A stretch of 64,000 nucleotides of DNA from Bordetella genomosp. 8 (GCF_002119685.1 NZ_CP021108.1:1302001-1366000), one strand, 5' to 3'; positions 25,000 to 34,373 are shown, counted from the stretch's first letter. The notes: generated by a model from the letters alone, not told the origin. Numbers and translations are program-made.

Positions 25000-26379
25000 A
25001 TGAGCGACCTATCCAAGGTGTCACCCGCCACTCGCAACGTATCCGGCCTGATCGCTGGCGCCCTCGGCACGCCGATGTCGGACCGGCTGATAGAAAAGGC
25101 AAAGCATCATATTGTCGACACGGTGGCCGCCATGGTCTCTGGAGCAGCGCTGGACGTGGGCAAGCGTGCGCTGGCCACCGCGCCGGTATTTGCGGGCCAG
25201 GAGCAGGCCACCTTGATCGGCACTGGCCAGCGCCTGCCGGTGTTCTCCGCCGCCATGCTGAATGCGATGCTGGCCCATGCCGATGAGACCGACGACTCCC
25301 ACGAAAAGTCCGTCTTCCATCCCGGTTGCGCCGTCGTGCCTGCCGCGTTGGCCATGGCTCAGTTGCAGCGCCGGAATGGCAGTGAGTTGATCGCTGCGGT
25401 GGCCGCCGGCTACGACGTGGGCGCGCGCGTGCTGGAGGAAATGGGCGCGATGGCGCTGAACCACCGTGGCCGTTCCACGCATGCGGTAGGCGCGCTGTTC
25501 GGCGCCGGCGCCGCGGCGGGCGTCCTGGCGGGCTTCGATGAGGCGGCCGCGCGCCGGCTGCTTTCCTACCTGGGTCACGAAGTGTCTGGGCTGTCCTGCT
25601 GGATGGTCGACCACGACCATGTCCAGAAAGCCTATGTTTTCGGGGCGATGGCGGCCAAGAACGCGATCTTCGCCACCCTGCTCACGCAAGCGGGGTGGAC
25701 GGGCGTGGACGACGTGCTGCACGGCGATCGTACCTTGTTCGTGGCTTTCGGCCGGGGGGAGAAGGGGCGGACCCTGGATGAAGGAATGACCCTGGGCGAC
25801 GAGATCCTGTCGTCCAACATCAAGAAATGGTGCGTCGGTTCGCCGGTGCAGGCGCCGCTGGACAGCCTGGAAGCCTTGCGCGACCAGTTGCCGTCGCCGG
25901 ACCGCATCCGAGCCGTCACGGTCGAGATCCAGGCCAACGAAGCTTTTATCGTCGACGGCCGCGATATGCCCAACATCAGCCTGCAGCACTTGAGCGCGCT
26001 GTATATCGTCGATCGCGGCCTGACCTTCGAGTCAGCCCATGACTTTGCCCGCATGGCGGATCCAGTCGTGGCGGCGCTGCGGGCGCGGATAAAGCTGGTG
26101 CCCAGCGAAGCCTTGCAGCGCAGTGGCGGTCGCCAGGCGATCGTGACGATCGAATGCGATGATGGCCGCACGCTCAGCCATCACACTCGCGCGGTACGCG
26201 GGACCTGGGGCAACCCCATGCCTCGCGAGGAGGTCGACGCCAAGGCGCGCGATCTGATCGTGCCGCTGCTGGGCCATGACCGTGCCCAAACGCTGCTGTC
26301 CCGGTTGTGGCGCCTGGAATCCCTGGACGCTCACGCGGTGGACCAGCTGGCGGACCTCACCATCGTCGGCGGAGCGTGA
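25000..26379 (+). CDS. MmgE/PrpD-family protein
   Basis: 459 residues of the MmgE/PrpD fold (2-methylcitrate dehydratase, cis-aconitate decarboxylase, iminodisuccinate epimerase). The N-terminal helical domain shows HADETDDSHEKSVFHPGCAVVPAALA, the conserved active-site region, and the lid domain follows from about 270 (KKWCVGSPVQAPLD). The exact reaction cannot be named; a dehydration or hydration of a tricarboxylate- or diacid-like intermediate is likely. The ATG at 25000 follows AGGA by five bases. Three bases separate it from the CoA-transferase gene. Confidence 0.85.
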   Translation: MSDLSKVSPATRNVSGLIAGALGTPMSDRLIEKAKHHIVDTVAAMVSGAALDVGKRALATAPVFAGQEQATLIGTGQRLPVFSAAMLNAMLAHADETDDSHEKSVFHPGCAVVPAALAMAQLQRRNGSELIAAVAAGYDVGARVLEEMGAMALNHRGRSTHAVGALFGAGAAAGVLAGFDEAAARRLLSYLGHEVSGLSCWMVDHDHVQKAYVFGAMAAKNAIFATLLTQAGWTGVDDVLHGDRTLFVAFGRGEKGRTLDEGMTLGDEILSSNIKKWCVGSPVQAPLDSLEALRDQLPSPDRIRAVTVEIQANEAFIVDGRDMPNISLQHLSALYIVDRGLTFESAHDFARMADPVVAALRARIKLVPSEALQRSGGRQAIVTIECDDGRTLSHHTRAVRGTWGNPMPREEVDAKARDLIVPLLGHDRAQTLLSRLWRLESLDAHAVDQLADLTIVGGA

Positions 26380-26381
26380 AC

Positions 26382-27626
26382 ATGGCAGCCGATTCCAGCA
26401 GCCGCCAGCACGCCAGGTCCGATGCGCGATCCGGCCCCTTGGCGGGTTACCGCATCCTGGATATGACGACCTTTCTCTCCGGGCCGTTCTGCACCCAGAT
26501 ACTCGCCGACCTGGGCGCCGAAGTCGTCAAGTTGGAGTCGCCAGCGGGCGACTCCAGTCGCGCGATACCACCCTATTTCGTCAAGGGCGAAAGCGCTTAC
26601 TTCCTGGGCATCAACCGCAATAAGCGTAGCGTTGCCGTCGACATGAAGCACGCCGATGGCATGGGCCTGACTCGCCGCCTGATCCAGGCCGCCGACGTGG
26701 TCGTCGAAAATTACCGGCCGGGCGTGCTCGCGCGCATGGACCTGAACATCGAGAGCCTGCGCGCCGCGCAGCCGGGGCTGGTCTGGGCGTCCATCAGCGG
26801 CTTCGGGCAGCATGGGCCCTGGCGCGACCAGCCAGCGTACGACATGATCGTGCAGGCCTTGTCCGGCGTAATGAGCTTGACGGGTGAGGCCGGACGCCCG
26901 GCCGTGCGACTGGGCATTCCGGCCGGCGACATGGTCGCCGGCATGTATGCCGCCATCGCTATCAACGCCGCGCTGGCGGATCGCCAGCGCACCGGCCATG
27001 GGCGGACTATCGATATTTCCATGCTCGACTGCCAGCTCGCCATGCTGTCCTACCAGAGCACTTATGCGCTCGTGGCGGGGATCACGCCCCAGCCTCAGGG
27101 CGCGCGCCATGATTCCATCCCGACCTATCGTTCCTTCGTGGGGGGCGATGGCCGTGAACTCGTCATTACCGCGAATACCGACCGCATGTGGAAAGGACTG
27201 TGCGCGGTCCTGGACCGCGAGGCGCTGACGCGCGACCCCCGTTTCCTGACGGGAGCCGACAGACTCGAAAATCGCGATGCGCTTTGGGCCTTGCTGGAAG
27301 AGGCCTTCCTGGCGCGCCCCGCGGCGGACTGGGTAGAACCGCTGCAGCGCGCGGGCGTGCCGGTCGCACTGATCAAGAATGTTCCCGAGGCGCTGGCCGA
27401 TGCGCGAGAGGCGGGCCGGAGCATGGTTCTGCCATTGTGCGATAACGACGGCGACGCTATCGATGTCGTCGGGAATCCCATCAAGTTCAGTGGCGAAGCC
27501 GAAGTTCCGCCCACCTATCCGCCTCGCCTGGGGAAAGACGCAGACGAGGTGCTGGCGCGTTGGCTTGGCATGCCGGCAGACGATGTCAGGTCGCTGGCCG
27601 AGCGGGGCGCATTGACGGGGTTTTGA
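26382..27626 (+). CDS. Family III CoA-transferase (CaiB/BaiF-like)
   Basis: 414 residues. Family signature: GYRILDMTTFLSGPFCTQILADLGAEVVKLE at the N-terminus, NRNKRSVAVDMK, ENYRPGVLARM, and the catalytic Asp154 in PAYDMIVQALSGVMSLTG. Such enzymes move CoA from a donor thioester to a free acid, activating the substrate. With thiolase, SDR and PrpD genes upstream, this completes a CoA-dependent degradation set. GGAG lies seven bases before the ATG, overlapping the previous gene's last codons. Confidence 0.9.
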   Translation: MAADSSSRQHARSDARSGPLAGYRILDMTTFLSGPFCTQILADLGAEVVKLESPAGDSSRAIPPYFVKGESAYFLGINRNKRSVAVDMKHADGMGLTRRLIQAADVVVENYRPGVLARMDLNIESLRAAQPGLVWASISGFGQHGPWRDQPAYDMIVQALSGVMSLTGEAGRPAVRLGIPAGDMVAGMYAAIAINAALADRQRTGHGRTIDISMLDCQLAMLSYQSTYALVAGITPQPQGARHDSIPTYRSFVGGDGRELVITANTDRMWKGLCAVLDREALTRDPRFLTGADRLENRDALWALLEEAFLARPAADWVEPLQRAGVPVALIKNVPEALADAREAGRSMVLPLCDNDGDAIDVVGNPIKFSGEAEVPPTYPPRLGKDADEVLARWLGMPADDVRSLAERGALTGF

Positions 27627-27704
27627 TTCGATACGTAGGCCATGCCGGTTCCTCGTATTCGCGTTATCGTTGCCGCTCCGCGTCCACGTATCGACAAGAA
27701 TGCG

Positions 27705-28661
27705 ATGAAAATCCAAAACTACGGTTGGCTCGCCGCGACCGCTCTTTGCATGATCTGTGCCGGTCCGGCCCAGGCGGCGGATGCCGCCAAGCCGGCAGGC
27801 AGGACGTCTTCGGCAAGCAACGCCGCCGACGGCTCGGACACCACGGTCGTCGCCCGAATGGGCACCGTGGAAGTGCAGCGAGGCGAAGTGCAGGCGATGC
27901 TGAACGCGCTGGCGCCGCAGGCTCGCGCGCAAGTGAAAGCCAACCGTTCCCTGCTGGACAATATGGTCCGCGGACGCCTGGCGGAAAAGGCTTTGCTGCA
28001 GCAGGCGCAGAGCCAGAACTGGGCGCAGCGTCCCGAGGTCAAGGCGCAGATCGAGGCCGCCACGCGGGAAATCGTGTTCCGCTCCTACCTGGCTTCGGTC
28101 AGCACGGTGCCCGCCGACTATCCTTCCGATAAGGAGCTCAGCGCCGCCTACGAACGCACCAAGTCCAATTGGGTCGAGCCCGCCATGTACCGGGTGGCGC
28201 AGATTTTCCTGGCCGCGCCGATCAACGACGCCGCCGCCGTGGCGCGCGCCCGCAGGCAGGCGGACGACGTCGCCAGGCAGGCCCAGGGTCCCAAGGCCGA
28301 TTTCACGACGCTGATGAAGAAATATTCCCAGGACCCGGGGGCCCAGCAGGGCGGCGATACCGGCATGATCCCGCTGGCCCAGTTGCTGCCGGAGATGCGC
28401 CCCGTGGTCGCCACGATGCGCAAGGGGCAGGTTTCCGCACCCGTGCAATCGCTGCAGGGTTTCCATATCCTGAAGCTCGTGGACGAGCGCCCGCAGCAGG
28501 CCGCCACGTTCGCCCAAGTGCGTGACCGCCTGCGTCTGGGGATGCGGCAGGAACGACAGCAGCAGGCGGCGCAGGCCTATTTGCAGGGCCTGCTGGACAA
28601 GCAGTCAGTGACCGTCGATGGCGCCGCGCTGGGCGCGGTCCTGGACGCTACCCCCAGATAG
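27705..28661 (+). CDS. Periplasmic parvulin-type peptidyl-prolyl isomerase
   Basis: 318 residues starting at the ATG at 27705, placed by a signal peptide ([19 protein letters not shown]); an upstream in-frame ATG gives an Arg-rich non-signal leader. A SurA/PrsA-like helical N-terminal region (about 45-150) precedes a parvulin domain (about 160-270: [55 protein letters not shown]). It probably helps fold exported or outer-membrane proteins. Follows the CoA-transferase gene by 78 bp; functional link to that cluster is not evident. Confidence 0.82.
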   Translation: MKIQNYGWLAATALCMICAGPAQAADAAKPAGRTSSASNAADGSDTTVVARMGTVEVQRGEVQAMLNALAPQARAQVKANRSLLDNMVRGRLAEKALLQQAQSQNWAQRPEVKAQIEAATREIVFRSYLASVSTVPADYPSDKELSAAYERTKSNWVEPAMYRVAQIFLAAPINDAAAVARARRQADDVARQAQGPKADFTTLMKKYSQDPGAQQGGDTGMIPLAQLLPEMRPVVATMRKGQVSAPVQSLQGFHILKLVDERPQQAATFAQVRDRLRLGMRQERQQQAAQAYLQGLLDKQSVTVDGAALGAVLDATPR

Positions 28662-28674
28662 CCAAGGACCCGAT

Positions 28675-29475
28675 ATGTTGAAGTTCGCCGCGAATATCAG
28701 TCTGCTGTACAACGAATACGGCTTCCTGGACCGTTTCCAGGCCGCCGCGCAAGATGGATTCAAAGGCGTGGAGTGCCTGTTCCCCTACGCTTGGCCGGCA
28801 AGCGAACTGGCCGTTCGCCTGCGGGATAACGGCCTGACCCAGGCTTTGTTCAACGGGCCACCGGGCAGGGAAGATGCCGGCGAACGCGGCCTGGCCTGCC
28901 TGCCCGGCCGCGAGGCTGAATTCCGCGAAGGTATCGAACGGGCGCTGGAATACGCCGAAGCGCTGTCCTGCCCACGCATCCATGTCATGGCGGGTCTGGC
29001 GCCAGCGGACGGCGATCGCGCGCACCTGCGCGAGACCTATGTGCATAACCTGGCCTGGGCCGCCGAGGCTGCCGCGAAAGGCGGCCGTGACGTGATGATC
29101 GAACCCATCAACACGCGCGATATTCCCGGCTACTTTCTCAACCGGCAGGCGGACGCCCACGCCGTCATCGACGAGGTCGGCGCCCCCAACCTGAAAGTCC
29201 AGATGGACCTGTACCACTGCCAGATCGTCGAAGGCGACCTGGAAATGCGCATCCGCCAATACCTGCCCACCGGGCGAGTCGGGCACATGCAGATCGCCGG
29301 CGTCCCCGCCCGCCATGAGCCGGACCTCGGCGAAATCAACTATCCCCACCTGTTCCGCGTACTCGAAGAACTGGGCTACGACGGCTGGATAGGCTGCGAG
29401 TACCGTCCCGCCAACGGCACGCGCGCCGGCCTGGGATGGCTGCACGCCGCGGAGCGGGCAGTGTCACGGGGGTAG
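28675..29475 (+). CDS. Hydroxypyruvate isomerase-like TIM-barrel protein (Hyi family)
   Basis: 266 residues in the AP-endonuclease-2-like TIM barrel. Start ([21 protein letters not shown]) and motifs [42 protein letters not shown] and GWIGCEYRP match Hyi/OtnI isomerases. Metal ligands expected from the family are present (Glu in IEPIN, Asp in MDLYH, Glu in GCEY). Hyi interconverts hydroxypyruvate and tartronate semialdehyde, and OtnI acts on 2-oxo-tetronates. No glyoxylate carboligase or kinase lies beside it. A paralog is encoded at 53333-54121. Immediately downstream of the isomerase gene (13 bp). Confidence 0.83.
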   Translation: MLKFAANISLLYNEYGFLDRFQAAAQDGFKGVECLFPYAWPASELAVRLRDNGLTQALFNGPPGREDAGERGLACLPGREAEFREGIERALEYAEALSCPRIHVMAGLAPADGDRAHLRETYVHNLAWAAEAAAKGGRDVMIEPINTRDIPGYFLNRQADAHAVIDEVGAPNLKVQMDLYHCQIVEGDLEMRIRQYLPTGRVGHMQIAGVPARHEPDLGEINYPHLFRVLEELGYDGWIGCEYRPANGTRAGLGWLHAAERAVSRG

Positions 29476-29556
29476 GAGTATTGGTTCAACCGCGTATCGG
29501 GCCATTGAGCTTGCACACCGGCGGGGGCTCGCGAGGCGCAGGCAGGTGAGCCGCTT

Positions 29557-29570
29557 ACTTTATATAAAGT
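29557..29570. promoter_or_regulatory. 14-bp perfect palindrome, probable HipB operator
   Basis: ACTTTATATAAAGT is self-complementary and sits 35 bp before hipB in an AT-rich patch (29550-29604) unlike the surrounding GC-rich sequence. HipB proteins repress their own operon through short dyads near the promoter. Assignment is inference. Confidence 0.45.
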
Positions 29571-29604
29571 TGAGTATTTTGGCGAATTAACTAAAATATA
29601 TGTT

Positions 29605-29982
29605 ATGCCAAAGCGATCTGCCGCCCTCGACGCCATGCCTCCAGCCGTGCTCGCTGACCTGCGTGCGCTGGGTGAGGACCTGGCTATCGCGCGGAAACGC
29701 CGGCGCGAGCCCCTGAAGTCCTGGGCTCAGCGGATAGGTGTTTCGGAGCCCACCCTGATACGCATGGAAAAAGGCGATCCCAGCGTCTCGATGGGCGTCT
29801 ATGCAACGGCGCTATGGATGATGGGCCGCTCGCAGGCCCTTGCCGAAATTGCGGCTCCCGAGCACGACAGGGGGGCACTGGAAGACGCGATCCGGGCGGC
29901 CAAATCGCGCTCCGTACGCAAGCGCCCGCCGCTTTACCAGGTGCCGCCGACGGCCAAGGATACTCCGGGTGGTGATACATGA
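29605..29982 (+). CDS. hipB: HipB-type XRE-family antitoxin/repressor
   Basis: 125 residues. A Cro/C1-type helix-turn-helix lies at about 25-80 (DLAIARKRRREPLKSWAQRIGVSEPTLIRMEKGDP). The basic C-terminal tail (RSVRKRPPLYQVPPT) is normal for HipB proteins of this group. It would repress its own promoter and, in an intact system, neutralise HipA. The stop overlaps the hipA start by four bases (ATGA), the usual operon layout. The partner toxin is broken, so HipB may now act only as a repressor. Confidence 0.82.
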   Translation: MPKRSAALDAMPPAVLADLRALGEDLAIARKRRREPLKSWAQRIGVSEPTLIRMEKGDPSVSMGVYATALWMMGRSQALAEIAAPEHDRGALEDAIRAAKSRSVRKRPPLYQVPPTAKDTPGGDT

Positions 29983-30829
29983 TCGCCTTCGATATTGCGA
30001 CCTACCAGCCCGTCGATGCGCTGTACTTATGGTGGTTGGCTGATCCCGCCGCGCCACGCCTCATCGGCGAATTGCGCCTCGTGCGCACGCTGAAAGGGGT
30101 TCGTTGCTCTACGCGCCGGGCTGGCTGAAAACCGGCTTCCCGTTGAGCGAGGATTTGCCTCTCGTGCCGGACGAACTATTCCCAAGGGATAGGGAGACCG
30201 CGGCAGGCGCGGTCGACGATGGAGAAATTGGTGTTGCAGGTCCTGGCGGGCGAGCAGGTCGACGAACGGAAGCGTCGCCTGATCACGCCGGGCACCACCT
30301 TGGGTGGCGCTCGCCCGAAGGCCCTGTTGGACATGGACGATCACCCATGGGTGTTGAAGTTGAGTTGGGCTATCCGGAACTGGCGCAGTTGCTGCGCCGG
30401 CGGGGAGTTACTGCTGATCATCGCAATCTGGAGCAGATGAAAGAGCTCTTCAGACGCATGGTGTTCAACATTCTCATCGACAATACCGATGATCACGAGA
30501 AGAACCATGTGCTGTTGATGAACGTCGAAGGCGAGTACGAGCTTTCACCGGCATTCGACGTTTTGCCATCCGGGCAGTCCCTGGGATTCCAGCAAATGCG
30601 CGTAGGGACATACGCCGCTGATTCGACGCTCGATAATGCGATGTCGGAACATGGCTTGTTCGGCATGTCCCGGAACGAGGCGCACGATCAGATAAAGAGG
30701 GTCTGCGCGGTTATCGCGCGTTGGAAAGACCATTTCGCCCGGCTCGGCGTGAACGATATGGATATCGCCACGCTGGAGCGCCAGATCGACCGCGCTTTCC
30801 TATCGGACCAGCGCAGGGCGTTTGCCTGA
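29979..30829 (+). pseudogene. hipA: hipA toxin kinase, deleted and frameshifted
   Basis: Pieces of one HipA read in different frames. 29979 to about 30098 gives the N-terminus (DALYLWWL, then IGELRLVRTLKG). From about 30104 a second frame gives LLYAPGWLKTGFPLSEDLPLV and AAGAVDD. From about 30219 to 30360 the first frame gives LAGEQVDERKRRLITPGTTLGGARPK. From about 30365 the second frame gives RRMVFNILIDNTDDHEKNH, the catalytic loop, through the C-terminus. Between the last two pieces roughly 150 residues of the kinase core are missing. At least three frame changes and a large deletion make a working kinase implausible. The end overlaps the convergent transporter gene by 30 bp. Confidence 0.85.
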
Positions 30830-32338
30830 CCGCCTCATCGACAGGAATACGAGCAGCGCGCAGATTGCCGCGCTACCGGCGGCCAGCAGGAAAGCACCGG
30901 AAAAGCCGGCGCCGTAGGCAAGGCGGGCGATGTTGCCCAGCGCATCCCACGCGCTGGACGGATAGGCGGCGATCGCGCCCTGGATGTCGCCCGCCACTAC
31001 GCGTCCGATGAAGGCGTCGTCGACAGGCAGATGGGCCGCTTCCGTCGCCGCGCGGATGGCCGCGCCGGTATTGCTCGCCAGCACCGCGCCCAGTCCGGCA
31101 AAGCCCAGCAGGATGCCGGAAAAGCGCGCCGTCGTGCTGATGCCCGACGCCATGCCGGCGCGATGCGGCGGGACATTTCCCATGATGGCTTTCTGCGTTT
31201 CGCCATTCAGCAGGCCGCCGCCGGTTCCGAGCAGCGCCATCCCCGCGATGACGATGCCCTGGCCCGTTTGCAGCGCCGCGTAAGCCATGACCGCGTTGCC
31301 GAGGGCCACGATCGCCAGGCCCAGCGCCAGGATGTCCTTGCCGTCCAGCCACCGGGACAGCCGCCGCCCGACCTGGGGAAAGACCAGCATGGCCAGCGCG
31401 AAGGGCAGCATGCCGACGCTGGCCATCAGCGCGGTATCGCCGCGTCCGTTCTGCAGGAACAGCGGCAACACGGAAGCCATGACCTGCGCCGACGAGGCAT
31501 AGGCAAACATGGCGATGACGGCGCCGACGAAAGGCCAGGCCTGGAACAAGGCCAGGTCCAGCATGGGATGGGGCCGCGCACGCTCCACCAGGCAGAACGC
31601 GCCGAACAGCATCAACCCGACGGCTGCGCGGCCCAGCACGGCGCCGCGGCCCCAGCCGTGCCCCGGACCTAGTATCAAGGCCCAGGTCACGGCGAACATG
31701 GCGGAGGCGAACAGCGCGATCCCGGCAAAATCCAACGGCCGCGGCGTGGGATCACGCGATTCGTCCACGCGGCGCAGTACCGCCGTGCCCAGCACGGCGC
31801 AAATCGGCACATTGATGTGGAAGGCCCAGCGCCATCCCAGCAGGCTGTTGATGACACCGCCGAGCAAAGGCGATAGCACCATGGTCAGGCCCATGATGCC
31901 GCCCCATACGGCCCAGGCTCGCCCCCGCGCATGTTCGTCGTGGAAAGTGTGGCCGACGATCGCCAGCGCGGGCGCCAGCAGGAAAGCCGCGCTGGCGCCC
32001 TGGGCGGCGCGCGCCGCGTAGAGCGCGACCGGCGTCGGCGCCAGCCCGCAGGCCAGCGAGGAGAGCGCGAACAGCCCGATCCCGCACAGGAATACCCGCC
32101 TGCGGCCGTAGCGGTCGGCGATGGACCCCGCCGGCAGCAGCAGCGACGCAAAACACAGCACGTAGGCGCTGATCACCCATTCGATTTCCGCGAAGGTCGC
32201 CTGCAGGTCGCGCGCGATCGTCGGCAGCACGATGCCCACGACATTGGTGTCGAGCACCGTCATCGCGCAACCGAACGATGCGATCAGCAGGATCGCGGTC
32301 TGCCGGCTGGCTGGCCGCGCGGCGAGGGTGGCTTCCAT
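30800..32338 (-). CDS. MFS transporter, DHA2 (14-TM drug:H+ antiporter) family
   Basis: 512 residues. The N-terminus (LLIASFGCAMTVLDTNVVGIVLPTIARDL) has the DHA2 motif with LDTNVVG. Motif A follows TM2 (GSIADRYGRRR), and about fourteen hydrophobic segments can be counted. It likely exports toxic organic compounds across the inner membrane using proton flow. The ATG at 32338 is chosen because upstream sequence is repetitive and non-coding. A LysR gene is divergent, 151 bp away, and probably regulates it. Confidence 0.87.
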   Translation of the reverse strand: MEATLAARPASRQTAILLIASFGCAMTVLDTNVVGIVLPTIARDLQATFAEIEWVISAYVLCFASLLLPAGSIADRYGRRRVFLCGIGLFALSSLACGLAPTPVALYAARAAQGASAAFLLAPALAIVGHTFHDEHARGRAWAVWGGIMGLTMVLSPLLGGVINSLLGWRWAFHINVPICAVLGTAVLRRVDESRDPTPRPLDFAGIALFASAMFAVTWALILGPGHGWGRGAVLGRAAVGLMLFGAFCLVERARPHPMLDLALFQAWPFVGAVIAMFAYASSAQVMASVLPLFLQNGRGDTALMASVGMLPFALAMLVFPQVGRRLSRWLDGKDILALGLAIVALGNAVMAYAALQTGQGIVIAGMALLGTGGGLLNGETQKAIMGNVPPHRAGMASGISTTARFSGILLGFAGLGAVLASNTGAAIRAATEAAHLPVDDAFIGRVVAGDIQGAIAAYPSSAWDALGNIARLAYGAGFSGAFLLAAGSAAICALLVFLSMRRSGKRPALVR

Positions 32339-32349
32339 GGCTGCCTTGA

Positions 32350-32406
32350 GTGTGGATGTAAGGGTGTGGACGTAAGGGGTGTGAGCGCAAGGGTATGAGC
32401 GCAAGG
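32350..32406. repeat. Four tandem 14-bp repeats upstream of the MFS gene
   Basis: Units at 32350-32363 (GTGTGGATGTAAGG), 32364-32377 (GTGTGGACGTAAGG), 32379-32392 (GTGTGAGCGCAAGG) and 32393-32406 (GTATGAGCGCAAGG). Units 1/2 and 3/4 each differ by one base, with one extra G between the pairs. They lie just upstream of the MFS start, in its leader or promoter. Confidence 0.8.
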
Positions 32407-32459
32407 GCTCATTGCAGCATGTGACTTGGTTGAGTTCAACCAACTATTCAGCCAAAATA

Positions 32460-32476
32460 ATTCGAGAAAATCGAAT
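32460..32476. promoter_or_regulatory. LysR-type box between MFS and LysR genes
   Basis: ATTCGA-N5-TCGAAT is a perfect 17-bp dyad containing the T-N11-A pattern of LysR sites. It ends 13 bp before the LysR start codon (32490), suited to autoregulation and control of the divergent exporter. Confidence 0.6.
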
Positions 32477-32489
32477 ACAGGAACACGCC

Positions 32490-33407
32490 ATGGAGCTGCG
32501 CCATCTGCGTTCATTCGTCGTCGCGGCGCGCGCATTGCACTTCGGCAAGGCTGCTGAAGAGCTGGGCGTCTCGTCTTCCACCTTGACACTGCAGATCCAG
32601 GAGCTGGAGCGTGCATTGCAGGCGCGACTGTTCGACCGCACCAAGCGGTCCGTGGCCTTGACGCAGGCCGGCGTCGCCTTCCTGGCGGAAACGCTGGCCG
32701 TGCTCGATCGCTTCGACCGCGCCGTCAACGTGGGCCGCCGCGCGGGGCGCGGGCAGCTTGGACGCATTGCCTTGGGCTACGTCGGTTCCGCTGCCTTTTC
32801 CGGCGTCCTGCAACACCAGATGCAACGCTTTCGCGCGGACTGGCCGGACGTGACGCTGCACGCGCGCGAACTGCCCATGGACCAGGTGGCCGCGTGCATC
32901 GACGCCGGCACGGTGGACATCGGCTTCGTCCGCCTGCCGGTTCCACTGCCGGCCGGCATCGCCAGCCACGTCCTGGTGCGCGATGGCTTCTGCCTGGCCT
33001 TGCCGTCCGGCCATCGCCTGGCCGGCTCCGGCGGACGGCGGCATGGGCCCGCGGTCAAGGCTCGGGACCTGGCGGACGAGGACTTCATCGTCCCGGAGCA
33101 GGACCTCGGCCTGCGCGAGGTCGCCCGGCGCGGCCGCTTCACGCCACGCATAGGCGCCGTGCCGGGTTCATTGCTCGCGGTGGTGACCCATGTGTCCCTG
33201 GGTGTCGGCGTCGCCGTGCTGCCCAGCATCGTCAAGGACGTGCTCGCCTTGCCCAACGTCGTCTTCCGGCAGGTCGCCGGGGCGGACATTCCTTCTACCA
33301 TCGCGGCGATATACCGGCGCCATGAGCGTACGCCCACGGTGCGGCATTTCATCGGCCAGATCCTGCAGACCGAGCCTGTCGTGGCGTCGCCGTTTCCGCT
33401 GGCGTGA
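32490..33407 (+). CDS. LysR-family transcriptional regulator
   Basis: 305 residues from the ATG at 32490 (AGGAA nearby). The helix-turn-helix (MELRHLRSFVVAARALHFGKAA, then LGVSSSTLTLQIQELERALQARLFDR) has the usual form with a somewhat divergent recognition helix. Effector domain from about 90 (GRIALGYVGSAAFSGVLQ). Divergent from the DHA2 exporter with a dyad between; it probably senses a compound that the exporter removes. Confidence 0.88.
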   Translation: MELRHLRSFVVAARALHFGKAAEELGVSSSTLTLQIQELERALQARLFDRTKRSVALTQAGVAFLAETLAVLDRFDRAVNVGRRAGRGQLGRIALGYVGSAAFSGVLQHQMQRFRADWPDVTLHARELPMDQVAACIDAGTVDIGFVRLPVPLPAGIASHVLVRDGFCLALPSGHRLAGSGGRRHGPAVKARDLADEDFIVPEQDLGLREVARRGRFTPRIGAVPGSLLAVVTHVSLGVGVAVLPSIVKDVLALPNVVFRQVAGADIPSTIAAIYRRHERTPTVRHFIGQILQTEPVVASPFPLA

Positions 33408-33431
33408 TCGCCGCCAGCGGTCCAGGCCTGA

Positions 33432-34307
33432 TCAGGCGATCTGGTCGCGCATCCAGGCCACAAGGGCCTCGCTCAAGCCGCGCAGGTCGGCCTGCAGACG
33501 CGCATAACCCTCATGCGGACGCAGGGTGACTTCGTCCATGTAGAGCTTGCGGTTGACTTCGATCTGCAAGCTGTGCCGGCCTTCGGCCGGATGGCCGAAG
33601 GCGCGCACCAGCTCGACGCCCTTGTAGGGATCGTTCTCGGCCACGTCGTAGCCTTTTTCGCGCAGCCAGGCCGCCACGAACTGGCGGAATTCCGGCGCGC
33701 TGGTGCTGCCGTCGCGATCGCCCAGCACGAAGTCGGGGTGGACCAGCCCGGGCTTGTCGGTTGCGTAGGCGCCCGCCACGCTGGGCATGGAGTGGCAGTT
33801 GATGTGCCACACCTTGCCGAAGCGCTGATGGGCGGCGTCGAGCAACTGCGCCACGGCCTGGTGGTAAGGCTTCCAGCACGCGTCGATCCGATGATGGACT
33901 TCCGCCACGCTCAGCTTGCGCGCGTACAGCGGGGTGCCGTCGTCCAGCATGCGCCAGATCAGCCCCTTGCCCAGCTTGACCTTGCCGGTCTCGTTCAGCG
34001 GGCCATCCCAGGGCGCATCCAGCAATAGCGCGTCGATTTCATCGGCGGCGCGGTTGGCGTCGATGTAGGCACGTGGGAAGGACGCCGCCACCATGGGCAC
34101 GCCGAACGCCAGCGCCCCGCTCCAGAGATCGTCGATCCAGGTGTCCTCCGCGGTGCGCAGCGCGCCGAAATCGATGGCGGGCGCGAAGTCCGGGGGATAG
34201 GTGGTGCCGCTGTGCGGCGAATCGAGGACCAGGGGGGAGGAGGCGGAAGCGGCCGGGTAATTGTCCGGCGCGTAGAGGCGGTAGGAAAGCGGCTGGGTTT
34301 TCAGCAT
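33432..34307 (-). CDS. N-formylglutamate amidohydrolase family protein (HutG-like)
   Basis: 291 residues. Family motifs LVLDSPHSGTTYPPDF near the N-terminus (zinc-binding His), RAYIDANRAADEID, HINCHSMPS and a C-terminal QIEVNRKLYMDE are visible. N-formylglutamate deformylase releases formate and glutamate in the last step of one histidine route; no other hut genes are here. It follows a Bug gene by 66 bp on the same strand, so the receptor may capture the N-acyl amino acid that is hydrolysed. Confidence 0.85.
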   Translation of the reverse strand: MLKTQPLSYRLYAPDNYPAASASSPLVLDSPHSGTTYPPDFAPAIDFGALRTAEDTWIDDLWSGALAFGVPMVAASFPRAYIDANRAADEIDALLLDAPWDGPLNETGKVKLGKGLIWRMLDDGTPLYARKLSVAEVHHRIDACWKPYHQAVAQLLDAAHQRFGKVWHINCHSMPSVAGAYATDKPGLVHPDFVLGDRDGSTSAPEFRQFVAAWLREKGYDVAENDPYKGVELVRAFGHPAEGRHSLQIEVNRKLYMDEVTLRPHEGYARLQADLRGLSEALVAWMRDQIA

Positions 34308-34373
34308 GGTGATAGCTTTGGTATTCGGGAAGACGGGCCGCGACGCATGACGCCCGGCGGCCCGTGGCTACGG

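Noticed and set aside
26331..28517. 728-codon minus-strand open frame
   Set aside because: Antisense to the CoA-transferase and parvulin genes, which have clear motifs; no recognisable protein pattern.
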